From: Lasiosphaeria ovina
Lineage: Eukaryota; Ascomycota; Sordariomycetes; Sordariales; Lasiosphaeriaceae
DNA length: 64,000 nucleotides
Reading direction: 5' to 3'
Assembly: GCA_033439765.1 (NCBI GenBank)
Contig: JAULSN010000005.1
Coordinates: 1,627,001-1,691,000, forward strand
Positions 45,097 to 56,340 of the stretch are shown here, one piece after another. The notes under the pieces are model-generated. The model saw only the letters and a list, made by a program, of their open reading frames with translations. It made no database searches and was not told where the DNA came from. Positions within the stretch are counted from its first letter, which is position 1, and each line of letters begins with the position of its first letter. The position numbers and the translations under genes are program-made.

Positions 45097-45834
45097 CTAC
45101 TCTCTCTTCTCTCCGATGCCGAATAGCGATGCAACTCGGGACCGCTTGAATTTGTCCGTGGCCTTGCGGTAGCTTCCCCTGAGGCTTAGCTTGGAGACCT
45201 TGTCCTCCTCTCCTTTGTCAATGCCCTTGCCTTTATCAACGCTGATAACACGAACACTCATCTTCTGCTCTCCTTTCTGCACACGAACACCCATCTCCTG
45301 CTCTCCTTTCTGCTCTTCATGGCCATCGCCATCCTTGATCTGCTCGATGGGTGGATGGGGAGGATTAGTTGGAGTAGGGAGATCCTAGCTGCCTTGTCCT
45401 TTCTCCTCCTCCTTCTCAGCCATTAACTCTCTCTACTCCATATACTCAGCATACCAGTCTTGGTAGTCTTGGTAAGCTATCTCTGAAAAATAGCGCCTCC
45501 ATCCTTCCGCGGCCTCCACGCTAAGTATACCTTCTTGTTCTGCAGCTTCGATGAGCATTTCCCAATCGCCAGGCATATATGCTTCATCCCGAACTGGGCC
45601 TTGGAAGCTCGGTGGTGGGTGGCGGAAGATGTCTTTTAGACCCCCGGCAGCCTTCATACTAGCGAGCAATTTTTGTATGGCGTACCTGAGTCTCAAGAAG
45701 TCCATATTTGGCAACGGGCATGTTACCTCGTCCGCCGTCACAAGCTCATATACATCCCCATGTTCGATGGCCGGAAAGTTATCCCCACTACCGCGTCGGA
45801 AATGTATTTTAGCGCGAGCCTCGGTAAATGACAT
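45097..45834 (-). pseudogene. Degraded gene with two in-frame amber stops
   Basis: One reading frame runs from an ATG at 45834 to a stop at 45097-45099, but it is broken by TAG at 45433-45435 and again at 45385-45387. Upstream of the first stop are 133 residues of protein-like sequence: FTEARAKIHFRRGSGDNF, DVYELVTADEVTCPLP, then GDWEMLIEAAEQEGIL and EGWRRYFSE. After the stops the frame resumes as Lys/Glu-rich sequence (MAEKEEEKGQGS) with two copies of a QKGEQxM/VRV repeat and a basic end. I think I have seen similar fungal proteins but cannot name a family. Both stops could come from CAG to TAG, the change made by RIP at CpA. The alternative is a short intact gene ending at the first stop. 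Confidence 0.5.
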
Positions 45835-45934
45835 CAACCCTACTATCTCCTCTTTTCGTAGGCAAATGGCCGTGGTAACCCAAAATGGGCACTTTCATGT
45901 TTAGACGTACTTTCCCAGAAAACAACCATATCAC

Positions 45935-48900
45935 TTAGAAACCACCAACAGCGGCTCCACGACTCTTCAAAAACCGACACGCCTCCTCGGCCGCGCGCAC
46001 GCGGACCTCCTCCCTGCTCACGCCGCCGGCGACGTCGGCGACGCAGCGGTCGCCGACGAGGACCCTGCACGAGAAGACCACGTCGCCGCTGTCGTCGGGC
46101 GAGGGCGAGTCGGCGACTACGTAGTCGACCTTTTCGTTGACGGCGAGGCGGCCGAGCTCTTCCTTGGGGTGGAGGACGTGGACGTTGTCGGCGAGCATGC
46201 GGCGTAGGTACGGCAGGATGCCGGCGCGCTCGAGGAGCTTCTCGCACTCGGCGAGCGAGCCCGAGTCGACCCACACGGCGCCGAGGACGGCCTCGAATAT
46301 GTCCGAGAAGGTCTTCTGCGCCTGCAGGCGCGCGAGCAGCGCCCAGGGGTAGTGGGAGCCCGTGCGAATGGCGGCGCGGATGTCGGCGCGCAGCTCGGCG
46401 TGGCGCTGCTTGGTGGCGCCCTGGATGAGCGCCATGTCGCTCGAGCCGTGACGCATGAAGCTCCAGAGCGGCAGCTCGACCGTGACGGGCACGAGAGACA
46501 GCGGCGGCTCTGGCCCGCCCTCGGCTTCGCTGCCGCTGGGGCCAGGGCCGGCTGTGATGTCGAAGCGGTCCTGGGTGGTGCTCCACTCCATGACCAGGAA
46601 GGCGAGGATGTCGGCGTTGACGAGCGCCGTGCGCAGCAGGTGCATCTCGGACTGCATGAGTGGCCTTGGGTGGTTGACGGCAAAGATCTTCGTCACTACG
46701 ATGTAGTCGAGGATGGCGTCGCCGAGAAACTCGACACGGTCGAGGGAGACGACGGCGCCGGAGAGGAATTGGCGCTGGAGGGCGGGGGGGTTGTACGAGG
46801 GATGGGTGAGAGCCTCGGCGAGCAGCGACTTTTTGGAAAACGTGTAGCCTATGAGCTGCTCGACTGGCCGCATCGTGATGGGCAGGGGCTCATTCGCAGG
46901 GGCATTTCTGTACAGGGTTTCGCGCCCGGCTTCGATGCTTTGCCATTTCTGCTCGGGCAGGAAGAGAGACATGCACGCCAGCGCCTTCGAAATGCCTCCG
47001 CTGATGAAGGAGGTGCCGATCAGAGCTTCGACGACGTCTGCGACTGTCTTGGCAGAGAGCTGCCTCGTTCCAGTGATGGACGGGGGTTGTTCGAGAAGGT
47101 CCTCCACATACGTGGGCCTCCACTTCTGGTGCGTGAAAGACTTGAAGATGATGTACTTGTCGAGGCCAAATTGGGTGGCGGCTCGAAAGAGTCTCGAGTT
47201 GGAGACAATCTTGTCCTTCAAGAGCGAGAGGTAAGCTTCTGGGAAGCCCAAATCTAGAATCCTCCGAATGTTTAGCAAACCCGCGCTAGGATAGGACTTT
47301 AGAAAGGAGGAGAGTCTTACTCTTAGCAGTGCAGTCAATCGTGGTACAGAACTTGAGGATCGAGTCTCCGAGGAATTCTATGCGCTCGTAGTCGCCCAGG
47401 CCCCGAGACGCGCTGGCGGTGATGGCTGTTACCACGAGCGACAAGTCTGTGATACCCGTCTGTTCTAGACGTGACTCCAGCAGATCTGCCGCGACCAAGT
47501 GAATCTCAAGCGCATGAGTGATTGCGGGAATCATCATCCCTACCTGCGAGTACACAGCCGGGACATCATCAACCTTGACTTGGTCCGCAGGAAGCACCCG
47601 TGGATAGGGCTTGGTGCTGGGCGGTTGGTTTGGATGAAGAACGGGGTTGTTGTTGGCGTGGAACCAACCGGCTTTCCTGGGCCAGTCCTTGACAACGACA
47701 TAGGGCACGTCCTCTGGCAATGAGTCGAAGTCCGCCTGTAGCCGTTTCACCAAAGCCGCCGGAGGTTTGGCAGGCAGGTGGTCGAGGAAGAAGAACGGGT
47801 GGTTACGGTCGAGGGGAACCCGGAGCAGGTTGGTTGCAAGGAGGTTCTCGGCTAGCCCGACGCCGAAGTCCTTCGCTCCGACGTCCTCGACGCTCAAGTC
47901 GCGTTCCAACGAGACGAGCCGGATGGGATACTGCTTATTTTCGACTGGCCAGCGATGGCCAAATGCCATTTCGAGCAGAGCGGTTGACTGCCCTGCTCCA
48001 CCGCCGCCCCCCGCTGGGCTGGCCACGCCACCCGGTACCATTGAAATAAGCCACGACGAACGGTAGTCCCAGTGCAGCGTGAAATCAGGCACATGGGGAA
48101 TCGGGATAGGGAGCGCCATCTCAAACTCAGCACGAGCTGAGCTCTCCAGGCTCGAGACGGCCAGTCGACGCTTAAAGAGCTCTCCGTTGTTGCGCCAGGC
48201 ATTCGCGACCTCGGTCCAGGGATTCATTTGGGCCTTGACAATAGCCAAGCCGGGGCGCGACTCAACCCCCTTTAGCAGCTCGGACTCGGTGAAGGGCAGG
48301 AGGTTATGATTCACCAGGCCGGCACGGTAGAGGTTAACGTAGGCTTGAAATGCGGCATCCTTGCAGGCATTGACCTCGGAGTTCCAGGCACGAAGGCTCT
48401 CGGCGCGGCGCACTTCGGGGGCTAGGGATACTGGCAAGTGGACGGTTGCTTTCAGGAGAGACGGCCTTGAGTTGTCGACGGGCGACCCGTCCGGACTGTG
48501 GACAACGTAGAAGGGGCTCCAGTCGACAAACTTGCGCGTGGATATGGTGGCGCAGAAGTGCTCGAGATGTTGCTTGGCGTCGTCTATCGTGAGACGCGCC
48601 CCGGTAACTTCGTCTTCCAAGACGGGGTATTCTGGTATTTCCGACGACTCGAGCTCTTCGAGCATCTTTTTCTGACGCATCTCGTCCTCGTACATACGCT
48701 TCATTTCCTCCTCGAGACGTTTCCATTCTGTCGCCGACTGGTCTACCGTGTCTTGGAGCATGAGATACAGCTGCGAGGTCGACATCCTGGCTCTTCCACG
48801 GCGCTGGATGAATGCCTTCAGGTTTTCGGGCTTGTCGAAGCAGATGACGAGGTTGCAGGCGGGGATATCAATGCCTTCCTCGAGCACGCTTGTCGCCACC

Positions 48901-50679
48901 AAAAGATTGGTCTTGCCTTTGCGGAAGCGCTGGAGAGAAAGCGAGTAATCCTTCTGGCTCAGGTCTAGAAAGTCTTGTTTCTGGCCCGAGGAGGTGCCCA
49001 CCATGGAGCCGACTCGGTAGCGGTCCTTGGTTCGAGGGTGGACGGAGAGAAGATGAGACAAGACGGCAGCGGTTGCCCTTTCCTTGACAAACACAATACC
49101 TACCGGGCTTCCCGAATGCGAATCGAGTATGTCGAGCAGAGCATCCACCTTTGCGGATAGTCTGGTGGGCTCCTCAGAAGGCCGCGGGACGTCTACACTC
49201 AGAAAAGCTGTGGCCAGATACTTCCTCTCCTCGTCCGTCCGTTCTTCGAGAGGCTCGTGCGACGTGCCGGAGTCTGTAAGAAATCCCGAGATGGCCCGGT
49301 GTATATAGTAGTCGGCGGCCCAGGGGCCGAGGTGGACGCACATCTCCCAGGCCCTAGCACAAAACGACTTCATCTGTCTCTGTGCGTAAGTATCGCGCTT
49401 GGTGAGGGCTTCTCGGAGTTTTGCTCGACTTCGCGGCGTGTTGATTGCAAGCAGGCGTACAATGTACGGGTCCTTTTTGATGTCTAACTCGATGTAGGCC
49501 TTCTTCAGACTGGACATGATCGAAGTTGGACCGCCGTAGGCGGCCACATCCAAGAGGCTTCCGTACGACGTGGTAATCATATCAGGCCGATTCACCTGGG
49601 CGATCAGCTCGTCCCGATGCTTGTTGGGGCTCCGGCAGATGGCGTCCAATGTCGTCTCAAGAACTTCGAGTTCCTCAACTTTAGATGTCACCAAGGGGCT
49701 GGCCGTTAGCCCCAGGATATGGGGTACCTCATGGCCGATTTGCTTTGCTGGCCAGTAGAACTCATTCATGAGCCTGGCAACGGGGTTCTTCTTGGTACAG
49801 TTGTGTGCTTCACACCGTAAGCCAGCGAGCACAAGATAAGGTCCCTGGATGCATGCACCTACCTTCGTCGATCACGATAAGACTGAGAGAACTGAGCCTG
49901 ACAAAGGCATGGCTCACTGCGTCGAACAGGATCTGGAAGGTGGAGACGACGACGCGGACGTTGTGGAGAACAGCATCCCACACATGCTCCTCGGACCATG
50001 CTTCGACATTGTCGGAGCCGCAGATGAACCTACACTGGGCAGCGGGGATGTGGGCCTGGATTACCTCGAACTGCTGGCAGGCTAGCGGCACTGTTGGGGT
50101 CAGGAACCAGACTCTCTTGATCAGGCAGACTGTCAGCCAGCCCGGGACAAGCAAGGACAAGGCATTTGGCGCGAGAGTTCTGACGAACCTTTTCACTCCG
50201 TTCGAGTTCGGCCATGATTCGAAGCAAGGCACTGGAGCAGACTTTAGCGCAGATCACAGAGAAGACGGTAGAGCAGGCGGTTGCCGGACAGAGCTTACAC
50301 CCGAGTCTTGCCGCTGCCCGTGTCCATCTGTATGGCAAAGGTGGGTGGGTCAGTTGGTGGTCAAGTCGGCGGTGGTGAGAATTGGCTGTGGCCATACCGC
50401 AACTATGATGTTCTCTCGGAGGCTCTTCTCGAGCATCTCAAGCTGGTATGCCCTGGCGGCCATGGTGACATAGCCGGGGGTTGTATCGGGGGGGGTGCTT
50501 GTGCCGGAGCCGCCTCCAGGGGTAGCGAAGACGTCGTCTTCGTCTTCATCCTGGTCGGCGGCAGGGACGGAGAGGGGGAATAAGTCTTCATTAAGACATG
50601 ACACGAAGGTCTTGCTGTCCGAATCGGAAGAGACGCAGCTGTCATCGTCGTCGTCGTCTTGGTCGGGATAGTGGTCCAT
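45935..50679 (-). CDS. dcl2: Dicer-like protein 2
   Basis: This is an RNase III enzyme of RNA silencing that cuts double-stranded RNA into siRNAs; in fungi Dcl2 is the main antiviral and quelling Dicer. Six exons are read (50679-50398, 50327-50299, 50231-50189, 50115-49863, 49807-47321, 47253-45935), giving about 1470 residues. Helicase: AARAYQLEMLEKSL, Walker A MDTGSGKTRVALLRI, DEAH box (IVIDEAHNC), LGLTASP and the C-terminal helicase motif VATSVLEEGIDIP with FIQRRGRARM. A Dicer dimerisation domain follows (ATVHLPVS region). RNase IIIa has YERIEFLGDSILKF (about 1015) and RNase IIIb DRVEFLGDAILDYIV (about 1205). A dsRBD-like end has AEEACRFLKSR. Exons 2 and 3 are only 29 and 43 nt. The donor of intron 3 is GTTCGT, a weak site, so that junction is less certain. 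It is divergent from the RCC1-like gene. Confidence 0.93.
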
Positions 50680-51613
50680 CTTGCCGCTAGTAGTTGCCAG
50701 TCCACGGTCCGCGGTCCACTCAACAGTCAGCCGGCCAGCAGTCCGAGGATGGCGCGGCCGCTGCGCGATGCAATTCCTAGTCCAGAAGGCAAACCCTGAA
50801 GGTGCCGACAGGTAGCGATGGCGTGTTACGCGGCGGTGTGGTGTAGTGGCCAGGAGCCGCGTGCAGAACTGAGACCCCCTTGCTGCTTTGGGTGTTATGT
50901 TCAAGAGCAGGGATTGCCGGTAGACACAGCGGGGAGACGAATCAAAGCCTGGCTTGGGAAAAGTCGAGAGGCTGAAAGTTGATTCGTGCCATTTTGGCCA
51001 TGCGTTGCAGAGTGTCCGTAAAGAGCCATGATGGATAAAACGTGGGCACATGCGGATAGCATGGATAGCATGGATAGCATGGAGAACAGAAACGACAATA
51101 AAAGCCTCTGAAAAGTTGGAAGAAATTGCCCGTAAATCAATTAGAAATACTCTATAATGGGTGTTGAAACAAACAGATTGCGGAGGGGCGGGCTGAGGTA
51201 CTCGAGTGACTCGAGTGTTCGACAACCACTTTGCTCTTCGGCAACCTACTGCACCTTACTGCACATACAGTACTTCTGGGATACGTCCCTCCCAATTGGG
51301 CTGCAGCGGCTGTCGTGGAGTGGGATGCATAGAGGGTGAAAGCTTTACCTATGAGCTTTGGTTCTCCATGTTCTGCACAGCGAATTAGAACCTGAATGCA
51401 ATGCAAATGCGGGGCCCCCGGGTTCCTCGTCATGCACCTAAGCAACTGACTTCGTAACCTCTTTTGCCCAGATCAGCGTTCCATCTCAAAAACCCCAAAG
51501 TCGGTCAGCAAAAGCCAAGGCTACGTCAAACCAGGTGACGCCCCGAGTCTAGAATTACAAAGCACACACCTCTGTAACCAGTCTCGCAAAGCTCCCGGAA
51601 AACGTCACCGGCC
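50680..51613. promoter_or_regulatory. Divergent promoter dcl2 / RCC1-like
   Basis: This is a 934-bp gap between divergent start codons. It holds a 9-bp tandem repeat (51054-51080). The frame upstream of the dcl2 ATG is open for a long way, but the acidic MDHYPDQDDDDDD start fits the family better. Confidence 0.5.
51054..51080. repeat. Three 9-bp tandem units GGATAGCAT
   Basis: Perfect triplication in the dcl2 upstream region. Confidence 0.9.
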
Positions 51614-52358
51614 ATGGAGCTATACGCAACCGGCTTCAACGCCTGGAACCAATTGCGCTTCCCCCGTCATGGCCACGCCGATCAACAAGAAAAGGAAGAA
51701 GAAGAAGAAGTAGACGACGAGCCTGACGACTTGTCTTCCTTCGCTTGCGTACTGCGTGACAAGGACGGGATTGACGACGTCGAGCCCTTTCTCTCCTATA
51801 CGCTCGGTGAGTGAGTCATGCTAGGTCTAGTGTATTCCCAGTGTAACAACGACACCTCAACAACTGCCTCGGTTGGCACACTACCACTGCACGCAGGGGT
51901 GCTCGCGGCTCTGCTCCATCTGCCTTGGTCTGGAACCTTGCTCTGCCTCTGCCTCTAGCTGCTCTGGCTCCGGCCAAGGTAGGGAGTAAATCCGACATGT
52001 ATTCAGCGAGAGCGAGCCGGCCAACGAAACAGCCCCTCCCATAACTCCACTGCCCTAGCAACAAACAGCTTGAAGCTTCATCCACATCTGCCCCCCTTTT
52101 TCCCGCCGCGGTGAGTGAAGCACGTCTTCAGAACGAGTAATGACTGAGATATATAAAAATATATAAAAAAAAGTCCACACAAAGTCCGCCGGGCAGCTAT
52201 GCGCAGGCCTGATGCCCCAAGAGCGCGCGCAAGCCGCGTCGCTGTGTTGTTCAAATAACTGGCCCCACCTGGCTGAGGCCTGCAACGGCGTTGTCGTAGG
52301 TATGTCCATACACACTATGTACGAGGGTTCAAAGGGTGGTTTGATGACGCACCGACAG

Positions 52359-52393
<35 letters not shown>

Positions 52394-53197
52394 CACACAC
52401 ACGCACGTCTCATATACACGTCTCATCCTCACATATACGTACCGTTAGCATATCACACCATACACCATAAACCACACCCCCGAGCCTAACAGCTTCGTTC
52501 AACCACAACACTAGTGCACGATGGCGTAGACACCTTCTGGCAGTACGCATCCCTCCACGATCTCCTTACTAACAGCACCAAGAGCACCAACACCACCACG
52601 AACGCAACAACATTCTCCGGCTTCCGCGACATCACCCAACTGGTGCCCTTCGCCACAGGCTTCGCCGCCCTCTCAGCAAGCGGGCGGGTGTGGACGTGGG
52701 GCGACGCGCGGTTCGGCGCGTGCCTTGGGCGCGAGACCAGCACTTCCCCTCACCGCAGCCCGGCAGAGATGCCGGGGGCAGTCGAGGACGTCTTGGACCT
52801 GCCGACGGGCCGCATCGTCCGGCTCGCCGCCGGCGGGTACGTGGTTGCGGCGCTGACGGCCGGGAACGACCTGTACGTGTGGGGCCAGGGCCGTCCGGGG
52901 GGCCGGCCGTTGCCTGTCCTCGAGTGGCTCACGGATCGGCCTGCGCCGGTAGATATTCAGGACAACGACATTGCGGATGTCGCCTTGGGAGACGCGCATC
53001 TTGTTGCTCTGACGACCGAGGGGCAGGTCTTTGTGATTGGCGACAACAGCAACGGGCAGCTGGGGCTGCCGGTCAAGGCTGTAGATACCTGGACGGCGGT
53101 CAGTAGTGTGCCGGCAGGAGGCACGGGGCAGTCAGTAGTTGGAGTAGCAGCTGGTCCGAGAAACTCCTTCTTGATAGTCCGTAGTCAAGCAGATTAA
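51614..53197 (+). CDS. RCC1-repeat protein (beta-propeller, Ats1-like)
   Basis: The gene encodes a small RCC1-like beta-propeller; related fungal proteins include Ats1, but the partner is unknown. Exon 1 (51614-51806) starts MELYATGFNAWNQLRFP, the usual first blade, and has a Glu/Asp loop. Exon 3 (52515-53197) has the blades SGRVWTWGDARFGACLG, GNDLYVWGQGRPGG and EGQVFVIGDNSNGQLGLP. Exon 2 (52207-52299) is proposed: it reads WPHLAEACNGVVV in frame with both neighbours. Together they give 322 residues. The intron between exons 1 and 2 is 400 bp and contains a further donor (GTGAGT at about 52110), so another exon may be missing there. An AC microsatellite (52359-52405) lies in intron 2. The 3' end is 128 bp from that of the convergent proteasome gene. 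Confidence 0.75.
52359..52405. repeat. (AC)n microsatellite
   Basis: Interrupted AC run inside intron 2 of the RCC1-like gene. Confidence 0.9.
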
Positions 53198-53325
53198 TCA
53201 TGCGGGGGAGAATGGCACGACACGGAAGTAAGTAGACAACTGATTCCCGCTTATTCGCCGACCATCTGTCTCTCTATCCGGTATAGTGTACATTTGCTAT
53301 CAATCGCAGAAAAAAGCCATCCTCA

Positions 53326-54521
53326 TCATAGATTCGTAAGGTAGTCCTCAATTTCCTGCGGAGTGAGCTTGCGGAAGCGCGGGCCTCTTGCCCCTTCCAC
53401 GCCCTCAACACCCAACAGATGGTCCGCCGGCGGCCCGACAATGCCTAGTCAGGATGTTAGCGAACAGAGAGTTCAAAAATACAATCAAGAAAAAGTGAAG
53501 CAAACTCACCGATCTCGATCGTCTCCCCGTTCATCTCGCCCTCGATTGTCTCTTTGAGGGTCAACAGGGCAATGTGCACGGCGTCCTCGAGCTCCAGTCC
53601 CTCGGTATATCTCTTCTCCAGGAAAGTCTTGGCCGTCGTGGCGCTCTTGCCGATGGCAGTGGCCTTCCACGGGAAGTAGCTCCCCGAGGGGTCGACCTGG
53701 TAGAGCATGGGGCCGCCCTTGAGGATACCGCCCGTCTTGCCGCTGGGCTTCTTCTTCTCGTCGCCGCCGGCCCCCTCCTCCGCCTCCTTCTCCTCGTCCT
53801 CCTCGGGCAGGATGCCCTCGTCCCAGCCGGCGATCAGCAGGCTGACGCCGTACGGGCGCACACCTCCCGATTGCGTCGCCTCCTGCATCACGCGCGCCAC
53901 GTCCTGCACTAATATTCTCGTCGGGGGGTACTCGTTGTAGATGCGCTTGTAGCCAGTGTGCGACACCTTGCGCGCCTTGTCCACCAGAACTCTGTAGTCA
54001 GGCCCCATGCCCGAATACACCATGCCGATGTTGGGCGTGATCAGGCTGATCTTGGACAGCGACGACGGGTCGGCGAGCGGCGACGACGACTTCTTCTCGG
54101 TCGCAAGAACGATGCCATTGGTAGCTGCAATTATTTCTGTTAGATGGGGTGCTCGGGGCTGCAATGAGGGGTATGCTGCGAAAACGGTGGGTTTGGGATG
54201 CTTGCTTGCCTTTGATGCCAAGGGCTGTTACACCTTGGTTGACGGCGTTCAGGGCATATTCTGCGAGGCGGTCAGCACGGAATCACCGACGTCGGTTGCA
54301 TGTGAACCAGTATTTGGTCGGGCTACAGAGAGGATCTGGGCTGGGATGGAGCGACTGACCGATCTGGACCAGCTTGCCGCTGCGCAAAGAGTGTTAGCGA
54401 GGTTCAATGTGGGATGGACAGTATAAGATGTATTAATGGATGGATAGCTCCAGTAAGTATCGGCGGTCGGGACTTACCTGGGCGAGAAGGTTGTGAGGGA
54501 GAACGAGTATCTGTCAGCCAT
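53326..54521 (-). CDS. pre8: 20S proteasome subunit alpha-2
   Basis: This is an alpha-ring subunit of the 20S proteasome (yeast Pre8, human PSMA2). Five exons (54521-54478, 54379-54360, 54260-54210, 54124-53510, 53444-53326) give 282 residues. The start [25 protein letters not shown] is the family N-terminus, spread over three exons. [17 protein letters not shown] and [15 protein letters not shown] follow. Exon 2 is only 20 nt. The third intron begins with GC (AAAG|GCAAGC) and ends TTGCAG, a GC-AG intron; no GT donor would keep the reading IKATNG. A 30-residue acidic-basic insert ([15 protein letters not shown], then DEKKKPSGK) lies after GWDEG and is absent from the usual 250-residue subunit. 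The tail is [13 protein letters not shown]. It is divergent from the RING-CH gene. Confidence 0.95.
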
Positions 54522-55267
54522 GATGGTGATGTGCGATAATCTCCAGAGATGGCGTTGCAGGTACGAATGTGTTTGGAGTTTTGGTCTGGGTGGTGGTGCG
54601 AAGGAGAGCTGCTGTTTCTGGTGTTTCTGGTCGGTTGTTCGCGAGCTCCGTCCTGTCCAGGCACGGGGAAGTTGCGCGTCGACAGCCCAGCTCTCAGCCT
54701 GAGCGAGCTCAGACCAACATCGGCGAGCGGAGCCGATGATTCGCCGAGAACTTAAAAGCCTGGAGCGGAGCTCTAAAGCTTTGGCCGCCCCACTATTAAT
54801 CATGGTCTTCAGGGTTGAGCTGGGCACGATTTAAAGCTGGTCTGGCCCTTAAATATCGGGCTGCCCTGGCTATTTTCTTTTGCTATGCAGCGTTTTCTGC
54901 TAAACCCAATTCTCTGGACTTGCCTCTTGCTCTCTACTCTTTCCCCCGAGTTCAAGGGGCGCCAAAGACGGCAACTCCGTTCTTGGGGCCAATGCAGGCA
55001 GGCTGAGATGTGAAAACGCCCGGTTACCCATACCCATGGGGAGTCTCGAACCCTACTGGCAGCAGCTGCCTGGGCAAAGCTGCTCAGCTGTCTTTGACCA
55101 CTTGGCACTTTTACCGCGCCTCGTCACCCAATTCCCTCTGAGCTGCTCCGTGGCACTCCGAACAGAGCACCCCCCCCCCCCCCCCCCAGTCTCGATATAC
55201 ATCAGCTCAAAGACAGTTACAAACCCAATACCCGCAGGCCCGGGAGTTTTGTATTTTTGTCTCAGTC
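54522..55267. other. Divergent promoter region pre8 / RING-CH gene
   Basis: A 746-bp gap between divergent starts. An uninterrupted run of 18 C lies at 55170-55187, 80 bp before the RING-CH start. I did not find a clear proteasome control element (GGTGGCAAA). Confidence 0.5.
55170..55187. repeat. Poly-C run (18)
   Basis: Homopolymer in the leader of the RING-CH gene; length may be unstable in sequencing. Confidence 0.9.
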
Positions 55268-56340
55268 ATGGCTTTCAGTGCTTCGGGTTCGCAGTGGTCA
55301 TGGCCGGACGACCTAGCTGGGCCCCGTCAGAGGAAAGCAGACGCGTCGTCGGCTCATGCGGATGCCCATGCCCATGCCCATGCTCATCAGTCTCGCCCCG
55401 ATGGCGACTTTCCGCAAGGCTCGCCGCCCACCACCCCGGGACCGCCGCCGCCGCAGACGCAGCAGCAGCAACAGAAGCAACGGCACTACAAACCCCGCAC
55501 ATGTCGCATCTGCTTGGACGTCGTTCAGCCCAGCGCCGACATCGACGAGTCCGTCGCCGGCGGTCTCTTCCCGTCGAGGACTCGGGTGCGCTACGTGTCG
55601 GATGACCCGGAGCTTGGCCGTCTGATCAGCCCCTGCAAATGCAAAGGCTCCCAGAAATACGTCCACGAGGGCTGCCTGCAGCAATGGCGACGGGCCGCGC
55701 CCATGTCGGACAGGAACTTCTGGCAGTGCCCGACGTGTCACTTCCAGTACCGCATGCAGAGGCTTCGCTGGGGCCGCTGGATGACGAGCAAGCTGACCCG
55801 GGCAGGCTTGACCTTGTCCATCATGGTGGTGACCGTCTTCTTCCTCGGCTTCGTCGCCGACCCCATCATCAGTCTCTGGGTCGACCCGCTAGGCAGCATT
55901 GCCGACACCTTTGCCGAAGTCGTTGCCGACGTGGAGGCTATGCGCCCCTTGGATAACGACGAGCCGGCGACGTGGTCGTTCCACTTCCTCAAGGGGTTCC
56001 TCTCGCTTGGCCTGCTCGGGTTCCTGAAGACGTTCCTGGCCATGTCTCCTTGGCATTGGTTCAACCTTCGGGCCGGCGTGGGTGGTCGCCGGCGAGGCAC
56101 GGGACGGGACAGGATCGAGTCCATCAACTGGGCTCTTGTTATTGTCGGAGTCATTACATTTTTGGGAGTGAGTCCAGAACCTGCCGTATGTATCCTTCCG
56201 AGCTTGGGCCAGTCTAACCAGCTTTCATCCAGGCAACTTGGAAACTAGTTAGCCACTTTAGCGCGCAAGCTCTAGAAAGAGCGGGCGACCGCGTCATCGA
56301 TGTCCAAGGCGATGAGCCGGACGAAGACGACGACGAATAA
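55268..56340 (+). CDS. RING-CH (RINGv) membrane E3 ligase-like protein
   Basis: Two exons (55268-56167, 56233-56340), phase 0, give 335 residues. A His/Ala-rich N-terminus (HADAHAHAHAHQ) and Gln run lead to a C4HC3 RING-CH domain at about 78-160: CRICLD, SPCKCKGSQKYVHEGCLQQW, then FWQCPTCHFQYR. This arrangement marks membrane-bound ubiquitin ligases of the MARCH/Doa10 group. Three hydrophobic segments follow: LTLSIMVVTVFFLGFVADPI, FLKGFLSLGLLGFLKTFLAM and ALVIVGVITFLGATWKLV, the last spanning the intron junction. The acidic end DEPDEDDDE would be cytosolic. A loop of about 35 residues separates the RING's first two cysteine pairs and is longer than usual. The role in protein quality control is inferred from the family. 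Confidence 0.85.

Noticed and set aside
46352..47257. 301-codon plus-strand ORF
   Set aside because: Antisense shadow of the GC-rich dcl2 RNase III exon.
55030..55060. GGTTCGAGACTCC on the minus strand, resembling a tRNA B box
   Set aside because: No pairing T-arm or acceptor stem and no A box at the right distance.
54522..55267. Proteasome control element upstream of pre8
   Set aside because: Only partial resemblance (GGCGCCAAA near 54958); GGTGGCAAA was not found.
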